From Nonomuraea indica (GTDB lineage: Bacteria; Actinomycetota; Actinomycetes; Streptosporangiales; Streptosporangiaceae), in contig NZ_PJOK01000049.1 in the NCBI RefSeq assembly GCF_002850745.1, forward strand, positions 244,654-308,653: 64,000 bases of DNA, given 5' to 3'. Below the pieces are notes generated by a model that saw only the letters and a list, made by a program, of their open reading frames with translations, had not been told where the DNA came from and did not search any database. Position numbers and translations under genes: made by a program. Numbering within the stretch: position 1 is the first letter of the stretch; each line of letters begins with the position of its first letter. Positions 56,559-64,000 of the stretch are shown piece by piece.

Positions 56559-57527
56559 CTAGTCGAGCCAGCCCAGCCGGGCCGCGCGAACTCCGGCTTG
56601 GAAGCGGCTGGTCGCTCCCAACATCGTGGTCAGTTCCCCCACCACCCGGGTCACCGTACGGGTGGAGACGCCCAACCCGCGGGCAATGGCGGAATCCTTG
56701 GCGCCGGTGGCGAGCAGGCGGAGCACGGCGCGTTGCTGGTCGGTGAGCGCCCCGACGTCGGCTGAGCGTGGCACGTCCTTGGGCTCCGAAGCGGTCATCC
56801 AGCAGTAATCGAAGAGCGCCGCCAGGGACTTCACCACGGCACCGCCGCGCAGGAGCACCGCTCCCGCTTCCAGGTCTCCGGGGTCGGCTTGGATGATCGC
56901 GCTGTGCCTGTCGTAGATGACCATCCGCGTCGCAATCACCGGAGCGCCCCGCACTTCCATGCCCAGGCGGACCCACTTGCCTACGTATTCGCGCAGCAGC
57001 GGATCGGCGAAGGCGATCTGGGCATGGATGCCGCGGACTCTGACGCCCCTGGCGATCGTGAGCTCGTTGCGGGCCAAGCCTTCGTCCAGGGACTCACGCG
57101 TCCAGGTCGCGACCGGATGCATGCCCACGATCTCGTCACCGGCCAGTTCGCTCAACTCGCCCATCCGCTGATAGAGCCTCTTGCGGGGATCGTCGCGAGG
57201 GAAGAACTCGACGTGCACGTGCCCGTCGGCGCCGCCAGGCAGAGTGAGGTATCCCTGCGCCAGTGCGGCGGTCTTGACATGCTGCTCCACCAGCTGGTCC
57301 AGCAGACGATGGCCTTCCTGAAGGCTGCGCGCAAGGGCGACGGCCGGCTCGACCGAGGTCTCGGTCTGCGCGCGTAGGAGGTGGAGCCGAGCGAGCACCG
57401 CTCTTGCTCGGGTGAGCTCCGCCGCTGCCAGGTCCATGCGCGCAGCCGCCTCGGACAGCGACTCACCGCGCTCACGCATACGGACGAAAAGCACTCTGGC
57501 GACTTCGTCGTCTTCTTCGTACGTCAC
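56559..57527 (-). CDS. LuxR-type helix-turn-helix regulator
   Basis: The 322-residue protein ends in a LuxR/GerE DNA-binding domain: LTDQQRAVLRLLATGAKDSA then IARGLGVSTRTVTRVVGELT. The first 60 residues are helical and may hold a second helix-turn-helix (SEAAARMDLAAAELTRARAVL). The middle (about 90-230) looks like the phospholipase-D-like or GAF-like sensor region of orphan actinobacterial regulators, including VIYDRHSAIIQAD. GTG start at 57527 after GGAGGTGG. No sensor kinase or obvious target gene is adjacent; the divergent copper chaperone gene is a candidate. Confidence 0.8.
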   Translation of the reverse strand: MTYEEDDEVARVLFVRMRERGESLSEAAARMDLAAAELTRARAVLARLHLLRAQTETSVEPAVALARSLQEGHRLLDQLVEQHVKTAALAQGYLTLPGGADGHVHVEFFPRDDPRKRLYQRMGELSELAGDEIVGMHPVATWTRESLDEGLARNELTIARGVRVRGIHAQIAFADPLLREYVGKWVRLGMEVRGAPVIATRMVIYDRHSAIIQADPGDLEAGAVLLRGGAVVKSLAALFDYCWMTASEPKDVPRSADVGALTDQQRAVLRLLATGAKDSAIARGLGVSTRTVTRVVGELTTMLGATSRFQAGVRAARLGWLD

Positions 57528-57703
57528 GCTTCCACCACCTCCACAAGCCTCGCCGCACGATGCCACATGCTTGCGGCCCCTGTGGAATGGGCTTCTGCTT
57601 TACGCCATGGCGCGCCTTGGAACCCGGTCGAACCTCCCCTTTCGCCTCACGGTCCACGACGATCGAGAGCGAGTGGTCCCATGCCGCTGAAGGGAGACAT
57701 CTT

Positions 57704-57937
57704 GTGATCACCGTTGCCTACAGTTTTGTCGCCTACCAGGTCACCGGGCTCACCCCCGACGCCTGCGACCACTGCGTGGCCGCCATCAAGACCGAGCTCA
57801 TCAGCGTGCCCGGGGTCGTCGGAGTGGATGTGACGCCCGCCGCGTCCAAGATCAGCATCCTCACCGACGGCCCGGTCAGCGAAGAGGCGATCCGGTCGGC
57901 CATGGATGCGGCGGGCTGCGGCCTCGTCGGGGAGTGA
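57704..57937 (+). CDS. Heavy-metal-associated (copper chaperone-like) protein
   Basis: The 77-residue protein has the ferredoxin-like HMA fold with metal site C21-DH-C24 in LTPDACDHCVAAIKTEL, where CopZ-type proteins have MxCxxC. It should shuttle Cu(I), or another soft metal, in the cytosol to an exporting ATPase. Remains of such an ATPase lie just downstream and another enters from the right window edge. GTG start with GGGAGA six bases upstream, divergent from the LuxR-type gene. Confidence 0.8.
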   Translation: MITVAYSFVAYQVTGLTPDACDHCVAAIKTELISVPGVVGVDVTPAASKISILTDGPVSEEAIRSAMDAAGCGLVGE

Positions 57938-57951
57938 GCGAGCCGCACGGG

Positions 57952-57995
57952 AGACCGCGGGGCCGCAGCCGAGATGGGCTGCGGCCCCGCGGTCT
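57952..57995 (+). terminator. Terminator after the HMA gene
   Basis: A perfect 19-bp stem AGACCGCGGGGCCGCAGCC closes on GAGATG, 15 bases after the stop. Confidence 0.8.
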
Positions 57996-57996
57996 T

Positions 57997-58140
57997 GGAG
58001 TTCTGGCTGGTGTTCGTGGCGCTGATCGGCGGCGCGCTCACCTTCACGGTCTGGCCGGCCTCCGGCGCGCCGGCCCCCCACCGCCATGCTGTTCGCCATC
58101 GCCGTCGTGGTGATCACCTGCCCCGACGTGCTCGGCCTTG
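57997..58140 (+). pseudogene. Fragment of a copper-type P1B ATPase
   Basis: One frame gives FWLVFVALIGGALTFTVW. After a frameshift near 58080, the next gives MLFAIAVVVITCPDVLGL, the metal-motif helix of CopA/CopB-type ATPases (normally CPDALGLATP or CPCALGLATP). It breaks off before the phosphorylation site. It is directly behind the HMA gene's terminator, as expected if a full copper ATPase once followed. Confidence 0.7.
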
Positions 58141-58189
58141 GACGGGCGATCCTCGTCCATCCGTGCCTCCGGCTCGACGGATCACAACC

Positions 58190-58529
58190 TGCTGCCGGCA
58201 CCGGGTACGAGGACGTCGAAGTCGAGGGGTACACCGGAGTCTTCACCGACGGCTTGACGCTTCCCATGCTCGCGGCTATCGCCCAGGCAGCTCTGGCTGC
58301 CGGAGCCATCACCCAGCAACAGCACGACGCCTGGGTGGCCGAGCAATCGGAACGAGCCCGGCACGGGCGGTCTTCCTGGCTCTCCCGCTTTCATCGCATC
58401 CCCCCACATGGACCGGGAATAGCCCAAGCCGCTCAGCGGTTTCGGGCCGGCATGAACGTCCGGCTGCGTGACTCCAGCCTCACGGTGTGGCTGCGCTGGA
58501 CCGTGCCCTGCGGTGGACCGGTGACCTGA
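58190..58529 (+). pseudogene. Fragment resembling the end of a SAM methyltransferase
   Basis: In the frame following the ATPase piece, GYEDVEVEGYTGVFTDGLTL and AALAAGAITQQQHDAWVAEQ resemble the C-terminus of UbiE-type methyltransferases. There is no SAM-binding half and no start. The final 40 residues (RFRAGMNVRLRDSSLTVWL) are not recognised. I read the stretch as joined debris, not a functional fusion, though the frame stays open to 58529. Confidence 0.45.
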
Positions 58530-58587
58530 TTCAGCTCGCTCGCGCGTCAACCGGGGGCGAGATCCTCCGTCCCTCCGTGGAGTCGTC

Positions 58588-59199
58588 ATGTCCACCGCAC
58601 TGTTCGTGCAGACCCTCGTCACACTGCTGGTCATCTTCGATCCACTGGCTGCGATCCCTGTGTTCCTCACGCTCACCAGGCACGAGGACGCGGCGGGGCG
58701 CCGCCGTATCGCCAGGGTGTCGGTCCTGGTGGCCGCCGGGATCGTGACCGTGTTCGCCCTGCTCGGCAACCGGCTGCTCGACGCGCTCGGCATCTCCCTG
58801 CAGGCGCTCCAGGTGGCCGGCGGCGCGCTGCTCGCCCTCATCGCGCTGGACCTGTTGAAGGCCGACTGCGCCCGGGACCGTGCGAAGGCCGAGAGCGGGG
58901 CGGTCGCCTACGTGCCGTTGGGTACGCCGCTACTGGCGGGGCCGGGCGCCATCGCCGCGACCATGCTCTACATGGAGAAGGCCGATGGCGTACCAGCCCT
59001 CCTGGCCGTGGGGCTCGCCATGGTGGCGGCGCTCCTCCTGACCTGGTTGACGCTGCGCTTCTCCTCGTTGATCGGACGCGTGCTGAAGGACAACGGGCTG
59101 AACCTGGTCACCCGCGTCATGGGGCTGCTCGCCGCCGCAATGGCTGTGCAGCTCGTCGCCGGCGCGCTCCAGCACTGGGTGCTCTGGGGCGTCGCCTGA
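58588..59199 (+). CDS. MarC-family integral membrane protein
   Basis: The 203-residue protein has six predicted helices and MarC/UPF0056 marks: FDPLAAIPVFLTLT near the start, VAGGALLALIALDLL, and PLGTPLLAGPGAIAATMLYM around residue 115. The family was once linked to multiple antibiotic resistance in E. coli, but its function remains unknown. ATG start; the gene stands alone between ATPase/methyltransferase debris and the convergent MFS gene. Confidence 0.85.
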   Translation: MSTALFVQTLVTLLVIFDPLAAIPVFLTLTRHEDAAGRRRIARVSVLVAAGIVTVFALLGNRLLDALGISLQALQVAGGALLALIALDLLKADCARDRAKAESGAVAYVPLGTPLLAGPGAIAATMLYMEKADGVPALLAVGLAMVAALLLTWLTLRFSSLIGRVLKDNGLNLVTRVMGLLAAAMAVQLVAGALQHWVLWGVA

Positions 59200-59227
59200 T
59201 CCCCATTGTCGCCGTGAGCTTAGTCGC

Positions 59228-60460
59228 TCAGGACCGTGTGCTCGCTGGCGGGGTACGGCGCCGGCGGGCCCAGGGCGGATGCCTGCTGAGGGGCCCTTCA
59301 GCGTGGCGCAGGAGCCACACGGCCACCCCACTGGCCGCGCCGACCCCGGCCAGTACCAGCCAGGCCAGCGGCGCGGCGCTGTCGAGCACCCGTCCGACCA
59401 GCAGGTTGCCCAGGGCGATGCCCACGCCGGCGACCGTGTTGTAGAACCCGTAGTGCGTAGCCACCCGGCGGCCACCGGACAGCGCGACGACGGTGTCCAT
59501 CTCGAACGGATAGGTCAGCACCGTACCCAAGGTGAGCAGTACGGTGCAGGCCAGCACGGCGGGCACGCGCAGGCCGGGGCCGGCGAAGCCGTACAGGATG
59601 AGCGGCACGAAGGCGACAGCCATGAGCGCCAGGCCGCGCACGATCGCCTGCTCGGCGCTCCAGCGGCGGCGAGCCCAGTCGGTGATGCGCAGCTGGCCGG
59701 CGATGGCCACGACGGCCGATACCGCGAACAGCAGGCCGACCGCTCCCGCGTCGCCCAGTTCAAGTGGCAGCGCCAGGTAGACCTGGAACGACAGCACGTA
59801 GGCCCCGGCCATGGCCACCGCGAACAGGACGAACGCCCGGTTGGTCACGACGGCCCGCCAGCCGCACAGCACGCCGCCCTGCTCCGCCGCAGCCCTCCGG
59901 CAGGGCGGCAGCGTCAGCACCTGCATGACGGTCAGCACGGCGAAGACCGCCGCCGCGACCACGCACACCAGCCGGAAGTCGACCGCCATCAGCCCGAGAC
60001 CGATGAGTGGCCCGAGCAGGATGCCTGCCTGACCGAAGACGTTGAACAGGGCGAACGCTTCCACCCTTCGCTCCCCCGCCTCATGGGCGATGTAGGCGCG
60101 GACCGCCGGGTTGAACAGCGCCCCGGCCGATCCCGTCATTGCCGAGGCGACGAGCAGGGCCGGCAACGCGTCCACGAATCCCAGCAGGCCGAAGCCCGCC
60201 GTGCGCAGCAGGCAGCCGGCGATGATGGCGGGCCGGTAGCCGAACCGGTCGGCGATCGTCCCGCCGAACAGGAACAAGCCCTGCTGGCTGAGGTTGCGCG
60301 TTCCCAGCACCAGGCCAACGGCCCATGCCGCCATGCCCAGCCCTTGAGACAGGTGACCTGCCAGGTAGGGCATGAGCATGTAGAAGCCGACGTTGATGGC
60401 CAGCTGGTTCAGCATCAGCAACTGGACAGCGCGGTCGAAGGAGCGAAAGCGTCGCCACAT
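59228..60460 (-). CDS. MFS exporter coupled to a cysteine-synthase-like gene
   Basis: The 410-residue protein is a twelve-helix MFS member (LNQLAINVGFYMLMPYLAGH, GGTIADRFGYRPAIIAG as motif A, GPLIGLGLMAVDFR). The close relatives I recall are annotated as drug/metabolite exporters of the MdtH/YdeE type. Its ATG overlaps the stop of the PLP-enzyme gene (TGATG), so the two are co-expressed. The likely role is export of the product, or a related compound, of that enzyme. The tail after residue 395 is Arg/Pro-rich and probably non-conserved. Confidence 0.8.
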   Translation of the reverse strand: MWRRFRSFDRAVQLLMLNQLAINVGFYMLMPYLAGHLSQGLGMAAWAVGLVLGTRNLSQQGLFLFGGTIADRFGYRPAIIAGCLLRTAGFGLLGFVDALPALLVASAMTGSAGALFNPAVRAYIAHEAGERRVEAFALFNVFGQAGILLGPLIGLGLMAVDFRLVCVVAAAVFAVLTVMQVLTLPPCRRAAAEQGGVLCGWRAVVTNRAFVLFAVAMAGAYVLSFQVYLALPLELGDAGAVGLLFAVSAVVAIAGQLRITDWARRRWSAEQAIVRGLALMAVAFVPLILYGFAGPGLRVPAVLACTVLLTLGTVLTYPFEMDTVVALSGGRRVATHYGFYNTVAGVGIALGNLLVGRVLDSAAPLAWLVLAGVGAASGVAVWLLRHAEGPLSRHPPWARRRRTPPASTRS

Positions 60461-61494
60461 CAACGCATCACCATGCGGGTCCAGCGGGTGGCTTCGGCCT
60501 CGTCGGGATGCTTGATCTCCTCTGGTTCCGCAGCCGGCGGGCGATCGAGGAGGCGGTGCTCCGTGCAGTAGGCGTCGTCGAAGACGGTCGTGTAGTAACG
60601 GGCAGGCCCGTCTGGAAAGATGGCCGCGATCTTGGTGCCGGAGGGAAGGGTTCTGGCGCACCAGGCGGCCGCCACGGCGACCGCGCCCACGCTCCAGCCG
60701 CCGGTGGCGTAATGGGTCCGGGCGAGCGTACGACATGCCCACACCGCCTCGTGCGGCGCCACCCAGTGCACTTCGTCGAACTCCTCGTGTGCGACGTTGC
60801 GCGGGTGGATGCTGCTGCCCAGCCCGCGCATCAGGCGGGGCCGTGCGGGCTGGCCGAAGATCGTGGACCCGACGGCGTCCACGCCGATCAGGCGCAGCCG
60901 CGGGTGCTGCCCTCGAAGGCACCTGGCGACCCCTGCCGAGTGCCCGCCGGTGCCCACGCTGCACACGAGCACGTCGACGCGGCCGATCTGACGGCGAAGC
61001 TCCCTGGCCAGCCCCGCGTACGCCGCGACGTTGTCCGGGTTGTCGTACTGGTGGGGACAGTAGGCGCCGGGATGGTCGGCCAGCAGCTCGGCCACCCGGT
61101 CCAGCCGGGCCTGCTGCCAGCCACCGGACGGATGGGGGCGGGTCACCGCCTCCACCCTGACCCCGTACGCCTGGAGCAGACGTTGCACGATCTCCTCCAT
61201 CCCCGGGTCGGTGACGACCGTGACCGGATGGCCGTAGACGATCCCCGCCAGGGCGAGGCCGAGGCCGAAGGTGCCCGAGGTGGACTCGACGATCAGCGCT
61301 CCGGGTTTCAGCTCGCCCCGGGCGCGTGCCCGTTTCACGATATGGAGTGCGGCCCGGTCCTTGAGGCCGCCGGGGTTGGCGCCTTCCAGCTTGGCCCAGA
61401 AGCCGCGACCCGCGGGCGCGAAGGGTTCGCCGATCCAGCAGACAGGAGTGTGGCCCACCAGGTAGGCCAGGGGGGACTCGATGAGAGATGACAT
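60460..61494 (-). CDS. PLP-dependent cysteine-synthase-like enzyme
   Basis: The 344-residue fold-type II PLP enzyme has Lys45 in NPGGLKDRAAL, the substrate loop STSGTFG and the phosphate loop GTGGHSAG. Cysteine synthases have SxxxRP-type loops and a C-terminal Ser for PLP N1; the region here is FPDGPARYYTTVFDD, so the reaction may differ. Relatives include CysK/CysM and SbnA, which makes a diaminopropionate precursor for staphyloferrin B. Translational coupling to an MFS exporter suggests synthesis and export of an amino-acid-derived compound. Substrate unknown. Confidence 0.8.
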   Translation of the reverse strand: MSSLIESPLAYLVGHTPVCWIGEPFAPAGRGFWAKLEGANPGGLKDRAALHIVKRARARGELKPGALIVESTSGTFGLGLALAGIVYGHPVTVVTDPGMEEIVQRLLQAYGVRVEAVTRPHPSGGWQQARLDRVAELLADHPGAYCPHQYDNPDNVAAYAGLARELRRQIGRVDVLVCSVGTGGHSAGVARCLRGQHPRLRLIGVDAVGSTIFGQPARPRLMRGLGSSIHPRNVAHEEFDEVHWVAPHEAVWACRTLARTHYATGGWSVGAVAVAAAWCARTLPSGTKIAAIFPDGPARYYTTVFDDAYCTEHRLLDRPPAAEPEEIKHPDEAEATRWTRMVMR

Positions 61495-61547
61495 GGTGAA
61501 CGCTCATTTCGACGCGTGCTTGACGGGACACGAAGGATCGCGTCCCG

Positions 61548-61913
61548 TCAGCAGCGGCAGACTTCGAGCGTGCGCAGCTCCGCGGCCCGCCCACGGTACG
61601 CCGTCGGCGGCGCCCTGGCGGAGAGTCTTGCGCTCGCCCCTTGAGCGGCCCCCGCGGACTCGAACACCTGCATGACCACACCGGTGTTGCGGCTCGTGGG
61701 CGCGTACGCGGGAGACGGAATCAGCAGCGCGTGCGAGTGCGCGTGTTCGTCATCGTGTCCGTTGAGTGGCTTGCCCGGACAGGACACCGCCTGAGCCGCC
61801 ACGACGTCGTGGTGAGGGGTGTGCGCGTACAGGTGGGCGACCGTGAGGAGTCCGAGCAGCACGACGAGGCCCCTGCACTGGCGCGGCCCGCACAGCCTCC
61901 ACATGATGCACAT
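61548..61913 (-). CDS. Small secreted or membrane protein, DUF6153-like
   Basis: The 121-residue protein has one hydrophobic segment (GLVVLLGLLTVAHLYAHTP) followed at once by a His-rich stretch (HTPHHDVVAAQ; HDDEHAHSHALL). The order 'helix-then-His' resembles the DUF6153 protein encoded divergently at 62047 (MHTLGHPASHRGHGG). The His cluster may bind copper or another metal outside the membrane. Two Cys close the protein (EVCRC). Function inferred from pattern only. Confidence 0.55.
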   Translation of the reverse strand: MCIMWRLCGPRQCRGLVVLLGLLTVAHLYAHTPHHDVVAAQAVSCPGKPLNGHDDEHAHSHALLIPSPAYAPTSRNTGVVMQVFESAGAAQGASARLSARAPPTAYRGRAAELRTLEVCRC

Positions 61914-61919
61914 GATTGC

Positions 61920-61944
61920 TTACGTAACGTAACAACAGCTGTTG
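61920..61944. promoter_or_regulatory. Two abutting palindromes in a divergent promoter region
   Basis: TTACGT-A-ACGTAA is directly followed by CAACAGCTGTTG, both perfect inverted repeats, just upstream of the His-rich protein gene. They probably bind one or two regulators; the protein cannot be named from sequence. Confidence 0.5.
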
Positions 61945-61999
61945 CGACGCGCCTTCGATCGGGCGACGGGCCGGGGAGCGCACCGGAGTCTCGGTGAGT

Positions 62000-62017
62000 C
62001 CTACTATCGTGAGTAGG
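62000..62017. promoter_or_regulatory. 6-6-6 inverted repeat upstream of the DUF6153-like gene
   Basis: CCTACT-ATCGTG-AGTAGG lies 30 bases before the ATG. The TACT/AGTA arms recall BlaI/CopY-class operators, a weak hint given the copper context. Confidence 0.4.
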
Positions 62018-62046
62018 GTAGGAGTGAGTCGCGGCGCGGGGGATGG

Positions 62047-62448
62047 ATGGGGGAACGAGCTCTCGGCCGATGTCGCCGCGTCTCGCGGTGGGTTCTTCCG
62101 GTGCTGCTTGTCGTCGGCGTCTGCGGTATGCACACTCTCGGGCATCCTGCCTCTCATCGGGGGCATGGCGGGGCCGTGCTGGCCTCGCCCCACGAAATTG
62201 AAGTCCCGCAGCAACTCGCGAGCATCACGTTCTTCCCGATGAAGGACTTCCCCGATCTCGACCCCGGTGCCGTGTGTTTGGCCGTGCTCACCTCCCTTCT
62301 CCAGCTACTGCTGGGGGTGCTGCGGTTCCAGGCCAAGCGCCGCGGGTACGCCTTCGCCAGAGCGGGATGGGCGGGTCCAGGTGTGGCCCGGCCACCGCCG
62401 CGAAGCGTGGCGCTACGGCTCACTCGCGTGTCGGTGCTGCGCATATAG
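62047..62448 (+). CDS. DUF6153-like membrane protein
   Basis: The 133-residue protein has a first helix (VLPVLLVVGVCGMHTLGH) with the MHTLGH motif typical of DUF6153 and a short His/Gly loop. The characteristic DPGAVCLAVLTSLLQLL second helix follows, then a basic cytoplasmic tail. The family is restricted to actinobacteria and of unknown function, often near copper-related DUF305 genes as here. ATG start after GGGGGA-type purine run. It lies 56 bases upstream of the DUF305 gene. Confidence 0.7.
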   Translation: MGERALGRCRRVSRWVLPVLLVVGVCGMHTLGHPASHRGHGGAVLASPHEIEVPQQLASITFFPMKDFPDLDPGAVCLAVLTSLLQLLLGVLRFQAKRRGYAFARAGWAGPGVARPPPRSVALRLTRVSVLRI

Positions 62449-62504
62449 GCCGATCGGTTATCCGACGGTCTTCGCACACATCCGATAACAGGAGTCGTTC
62501 AGTC

Positions 62505-63161
62505 ATGTTCACCAACCGATCGATCATCAAGCGTGCGTCGTCGGCGCTCGTGGCAGGGGCCGGTGCGCTTGTTGTGCTCACCGCCTGCGGCGGCGGCACC
62601 GAAACAGCGATGTCCGGCCACAGCATGCCGACGGCCCACGGTGCCGCGTCGACGCCGACCACCGCCACCACCCAGCCGGACGCATCGTTCAACGACGCGG
62701 ACGTGATGTTCGCGCAGATGATGATCCCGCACCACCAGCAGGCCGTCGAGATGGCCGAGCTGGCGGAGACGCGCGCCAAGGACCCCGAGGTCAAGGAGCT
62801 GGCCGCGAAGATCAAGGCAGCGCAGGACCCCGAGATCAAGACCATGCGGGGCTGGCTCAAGGAGTGGGGCAAGCCCGTGCCCACCGGAATGGACGGCATG
62901 GAGGGCATGGAGGGCATGGACCACGGCATGCCCGGCATGATGTCCTCCGAGGACATGAAGATGCTGGAGGAGGCCAACGGCGCAACGTTCGACAAGCGGT
63001 TCGTCCAAATGATGATCGCCCACCACAACGGTGCCATCGAGATGGCCAAGACCGAGCAGTCCAACGGTGTCAACCCTGAGGCCACGGAACTCGCCAAGAC
63101 CATCGAGACCACCCAGCAGGCCGAGATCGAGCAGATGCAGAAGGTCCTCGACCGACTCTGA
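62505..63161 (+). CDS. DUF305 lipoprotein, His/Met-rich
   Basis: The 218-residue lipoprotein has the lipobox LTAC. Two copies of the DUF305 core helix follow: MFAQMMIPHHQQAVEMA and FVQMMIAHHNGAIEMA. Between them is a Met-rich stretch of GMEGMD-type triplets with HGMPGMM. DUF305 is a ferritin-like four-helix fold found next to copper genes and induced by copper in several bacteria. The HH and Met clusters are likely Cu(I)/Cu(II) ligands at the outer face of the membrane. Start ATG with AGGAG 13 bases upstream. A terminator follows. Confidence 0.85.
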   Translation: MFTNRSIIKRASSALVAGAGALVVLTACGGGTETAMSGHSMPTAHGAASTPTTATTQPDASFNDADVMFAQMMIPHHQQAVEMAELAETRAKDPEVKELAAKIKAAQDPEIKTMRGWLKEWGKPVPTGMDGMEGMEGMDHGMPGMMSSEDMKMLEEANGATFDKRFVQMMIAHHNGAIEMAKTEQSNGVNPEATELAKTIETTQQAEIEQMQKVLDRL

Positions 63162-63169
63162 TGGATCAT

Positions 63170-63196
63170 GCCGGGCGCCCGGCACGGGCGCCCGGC
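63170..63196 (+). terminator. Terminator after the DUF305 gene
   Basis: GCCGGGCGCCC-GGCAC-GGGCGCCCGGC, perfect 11-bp stem nine bases after the stop. Confidence 0.75.
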
Positions 63197-63441
63197 CTCT
63201 CCTCGTCTGGAGGCCCGTCCCTGTACGGACGTGGTGGTTGTAGCCGACCAGGCGGCCGGCACCTGCTACGGTTCGCCGCCACGGGGCACGGCAGTTGCTG
63301 AGCCTTGTGCCGAAGGCGTCGCCGAGGCCAATTCGCGCGACGGCCCTACAGGCGCCTCAAGTGCTTCTTACTTGGAGTAGCCCCTCGGGGGCTGGGCAGG
63401 GTGAGCCAGGTCAGTGTCAACGGAGGAAGCGAGGAAGCGAC

Positions 63442-63852
63442 ATGGCCCTACAGGTCGCGGAGATGCTGTCCACCTACCCCAAAGACCTGGGCGACATCGA
63501 CCAATCTCGGCTTGCCACGTGCATCGAGGAGTGCCTGCGGTGCGCCCAGGCATGCACGGCCTGCGCTGATGCCTGCCTGAGCGAGGACATGGTGGCGGAG
63601 CTGACCAAGTGCATCCGTACCGACCTCGACTGCGCGGACATCTGCGGGACCACCGCCAGGGTGCTCTCGCGGCACACCGGCTACGACGCCAATCTCACCA
63701 GAGCGGTGCTGGAGGCGTGCGCGCAGGCATGCAAGGCATGCGGCGACGAGTGCGAGCGGCACAGCAAGCAGCATGAGCATTGCGCCGTCTGCGCCCAGGC
63801 GTGCCGAGACTGTGAGCGCGCCTGCAGGGAGCTCATCAGCACGCTCGGCTGA
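63442..63852 (+). CDS. Csp3-like four-helix copper-storage protein
   Basis: The 136-residue protein has 18 Cys, nearly all in helical CxxxC/CxxC spacing (CIEECLRCAQACTACADAC; ACAQACKACGDEC; CAVCAQACRDCERAC). This is the pattern of cytosolic copper storage proteins Csp3, whose helix bundles hold many Cu(I) ions in a Cys-lined core. There is no signal peptide, so storage should be cytosolic. ATG with GGAAG upstream. It converges with a copper ATPase gene at the window end. This with DUF305 and the HMA gene forms a copper-homeostasis group. Confidence 0.88.
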   Translation: MALQVAEMLSTYPKDLGDIDQSRLATCIEECLRCAQACTACADACLSEDMVAELTKCIRTDLDCADICGTTARVLSRHTGYDANLTRAVLEACAQACKACGDECERHSKQHEHCAVCAQACRDCERACRELISTLG

Positions 63853-63899
63853 ACCGGCCGGATGAACCGGGCCGCGGTCCCGGCGTCCCGTGGACGCGC

Positions 63900-63930
63900 G
63901 ATGCCCCGGGAGTGGGACTCCCGGGGCATC
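63900..63930. terminator. Bidirectional terminator between Csp and CopA genes
   Basis: GATGCCCCGGGAGT-GGG-ACTCCCGGGGCATC, a perfect 14-bp stem between the two convergent stops. Confidence 0.8.
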
Positions 63931-63944
63931 GGTAGATCAGTGGA

Positions 63945-64000
63945 TCACTTGAAGGTGCGTAGCCGGAGGCTGTTGGTGACGACGAAGACGCTGGAGAACG
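63945..64000 (-). CDS. C-terminus of a copper-type P1B ATPase (truncated by window end)
   Basis: The last 17 codons before the stop read FSSVFVVTNSLRLRTFK. This is the end of CopA-type ATPases (usually MAFSSVSVVTNALRLRRF). The rest lies beyond the window. The convergent Csp3-like storage protein supports copper export as the role. Confidence 0.75.
   Translation of the reverse strand, partial: FSSVFVVTNSLRLRTFK

Noticed and set aside
57681..57707. Eight-codon leader (MPLKGDIL) overlapping the HMA gene start
   Set aside because: Too short, no ribosome site of its own, and no Cys or His that would suggest a metal attenuator.

Overview
The window is very GC-rich actinobacterial chromosome. Dense overlapping operons, GTG/TTG starts, a chaplin-type aerial-hypha surface protein, a Spo0M-like protein, a fused MFS/thymidylate kinase and a lysine-tailed topoisomerase I point to a filamentous actinomycete. 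Streptosporangiaceae such as Nonomuraea are my best guess, but the taxon is inferred and not proven.

Layout. 1-13.9 kb is mixed chromosomal content: a glycosyltransferase cut by the window edge, a Spo0M-like protein, a GH26-type lipoprotein, an HD nucleotidase, a three-gene membrane/secreted operon with His/Met-rich metal-site-like motifs, an MFS pump, a short UvrA paralogue with a LexA-like box, a VOC protein and a frameshifted ankyrin gene. 13.95-38.2 kb is the centrepiece, a thiazoline-type NRPS/PKS metallophore locus. Two operons diverge from about 18.1-18.2 kb and a third faces them from 38.1 kb. Fur/Zur-type 7-1-7 palindromes lie in both start regions, which suggests a zinc-regulated zincophore. 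The enzymes look like a yersiniabactin assembly line broken into pieces: carrier-Cy-A(Cys)-PCP, a separate PCP-Cy-PCP, and KS-AT-KR-ACP-Cy-TE. The methyltransferases that are embedded in HMWP1/HMWP2 are separate proteins here, one of them a tandem di-methyltransferase. No carrier domain lies between the last Cy and the TE. The same operon encodes a family-5 binding protein, two permeases and a double ATPase, a likely importer of the metal complex. No starter-unit synthase or aryl ligase is in the window.

38.3-40.8 kb holds a P1B-4 metal-efflux ATPase and a divergent SmtB/ArsR sensor with a complete alpha-5 metal site, so acquisition and export of transition metals sit side by side. 40.8-42.2 kb is a decayed mobile-element scar beside tRNA-Thr (IS5 transposase and tyrosine integrase remnants) with a NUDIX gene and a tiny overlapping lipoprotein ORF. 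42.6-52.6 kb is conserved core: PSP1 protein, DNA polymerase III delta', MFS-Tmk fusion, XRE regulator, metallophosphoesterase, TopA and a small DUF5703-like protein. 52.8-55.9 kb encodes a ten-domain chaplin-like protein and a secreted or membrane unknown. tRNA-Leu at 56.2 kb abuts a serine-recombinase remnant and a LuxR-type regulator.

57.7-64.0 kb is a copper-flavoured region: a heavy-metal-associated chaperone, fragments of a copper P-type ATPase and a methyltransferase, a MarC protein, an MFS/cysteine-synthase-like pair, DUF6153-like and DUF305 proteins, an 18-cysteine copper-storage-type four-helix protein, and the end of a copper ATPase running off the window.
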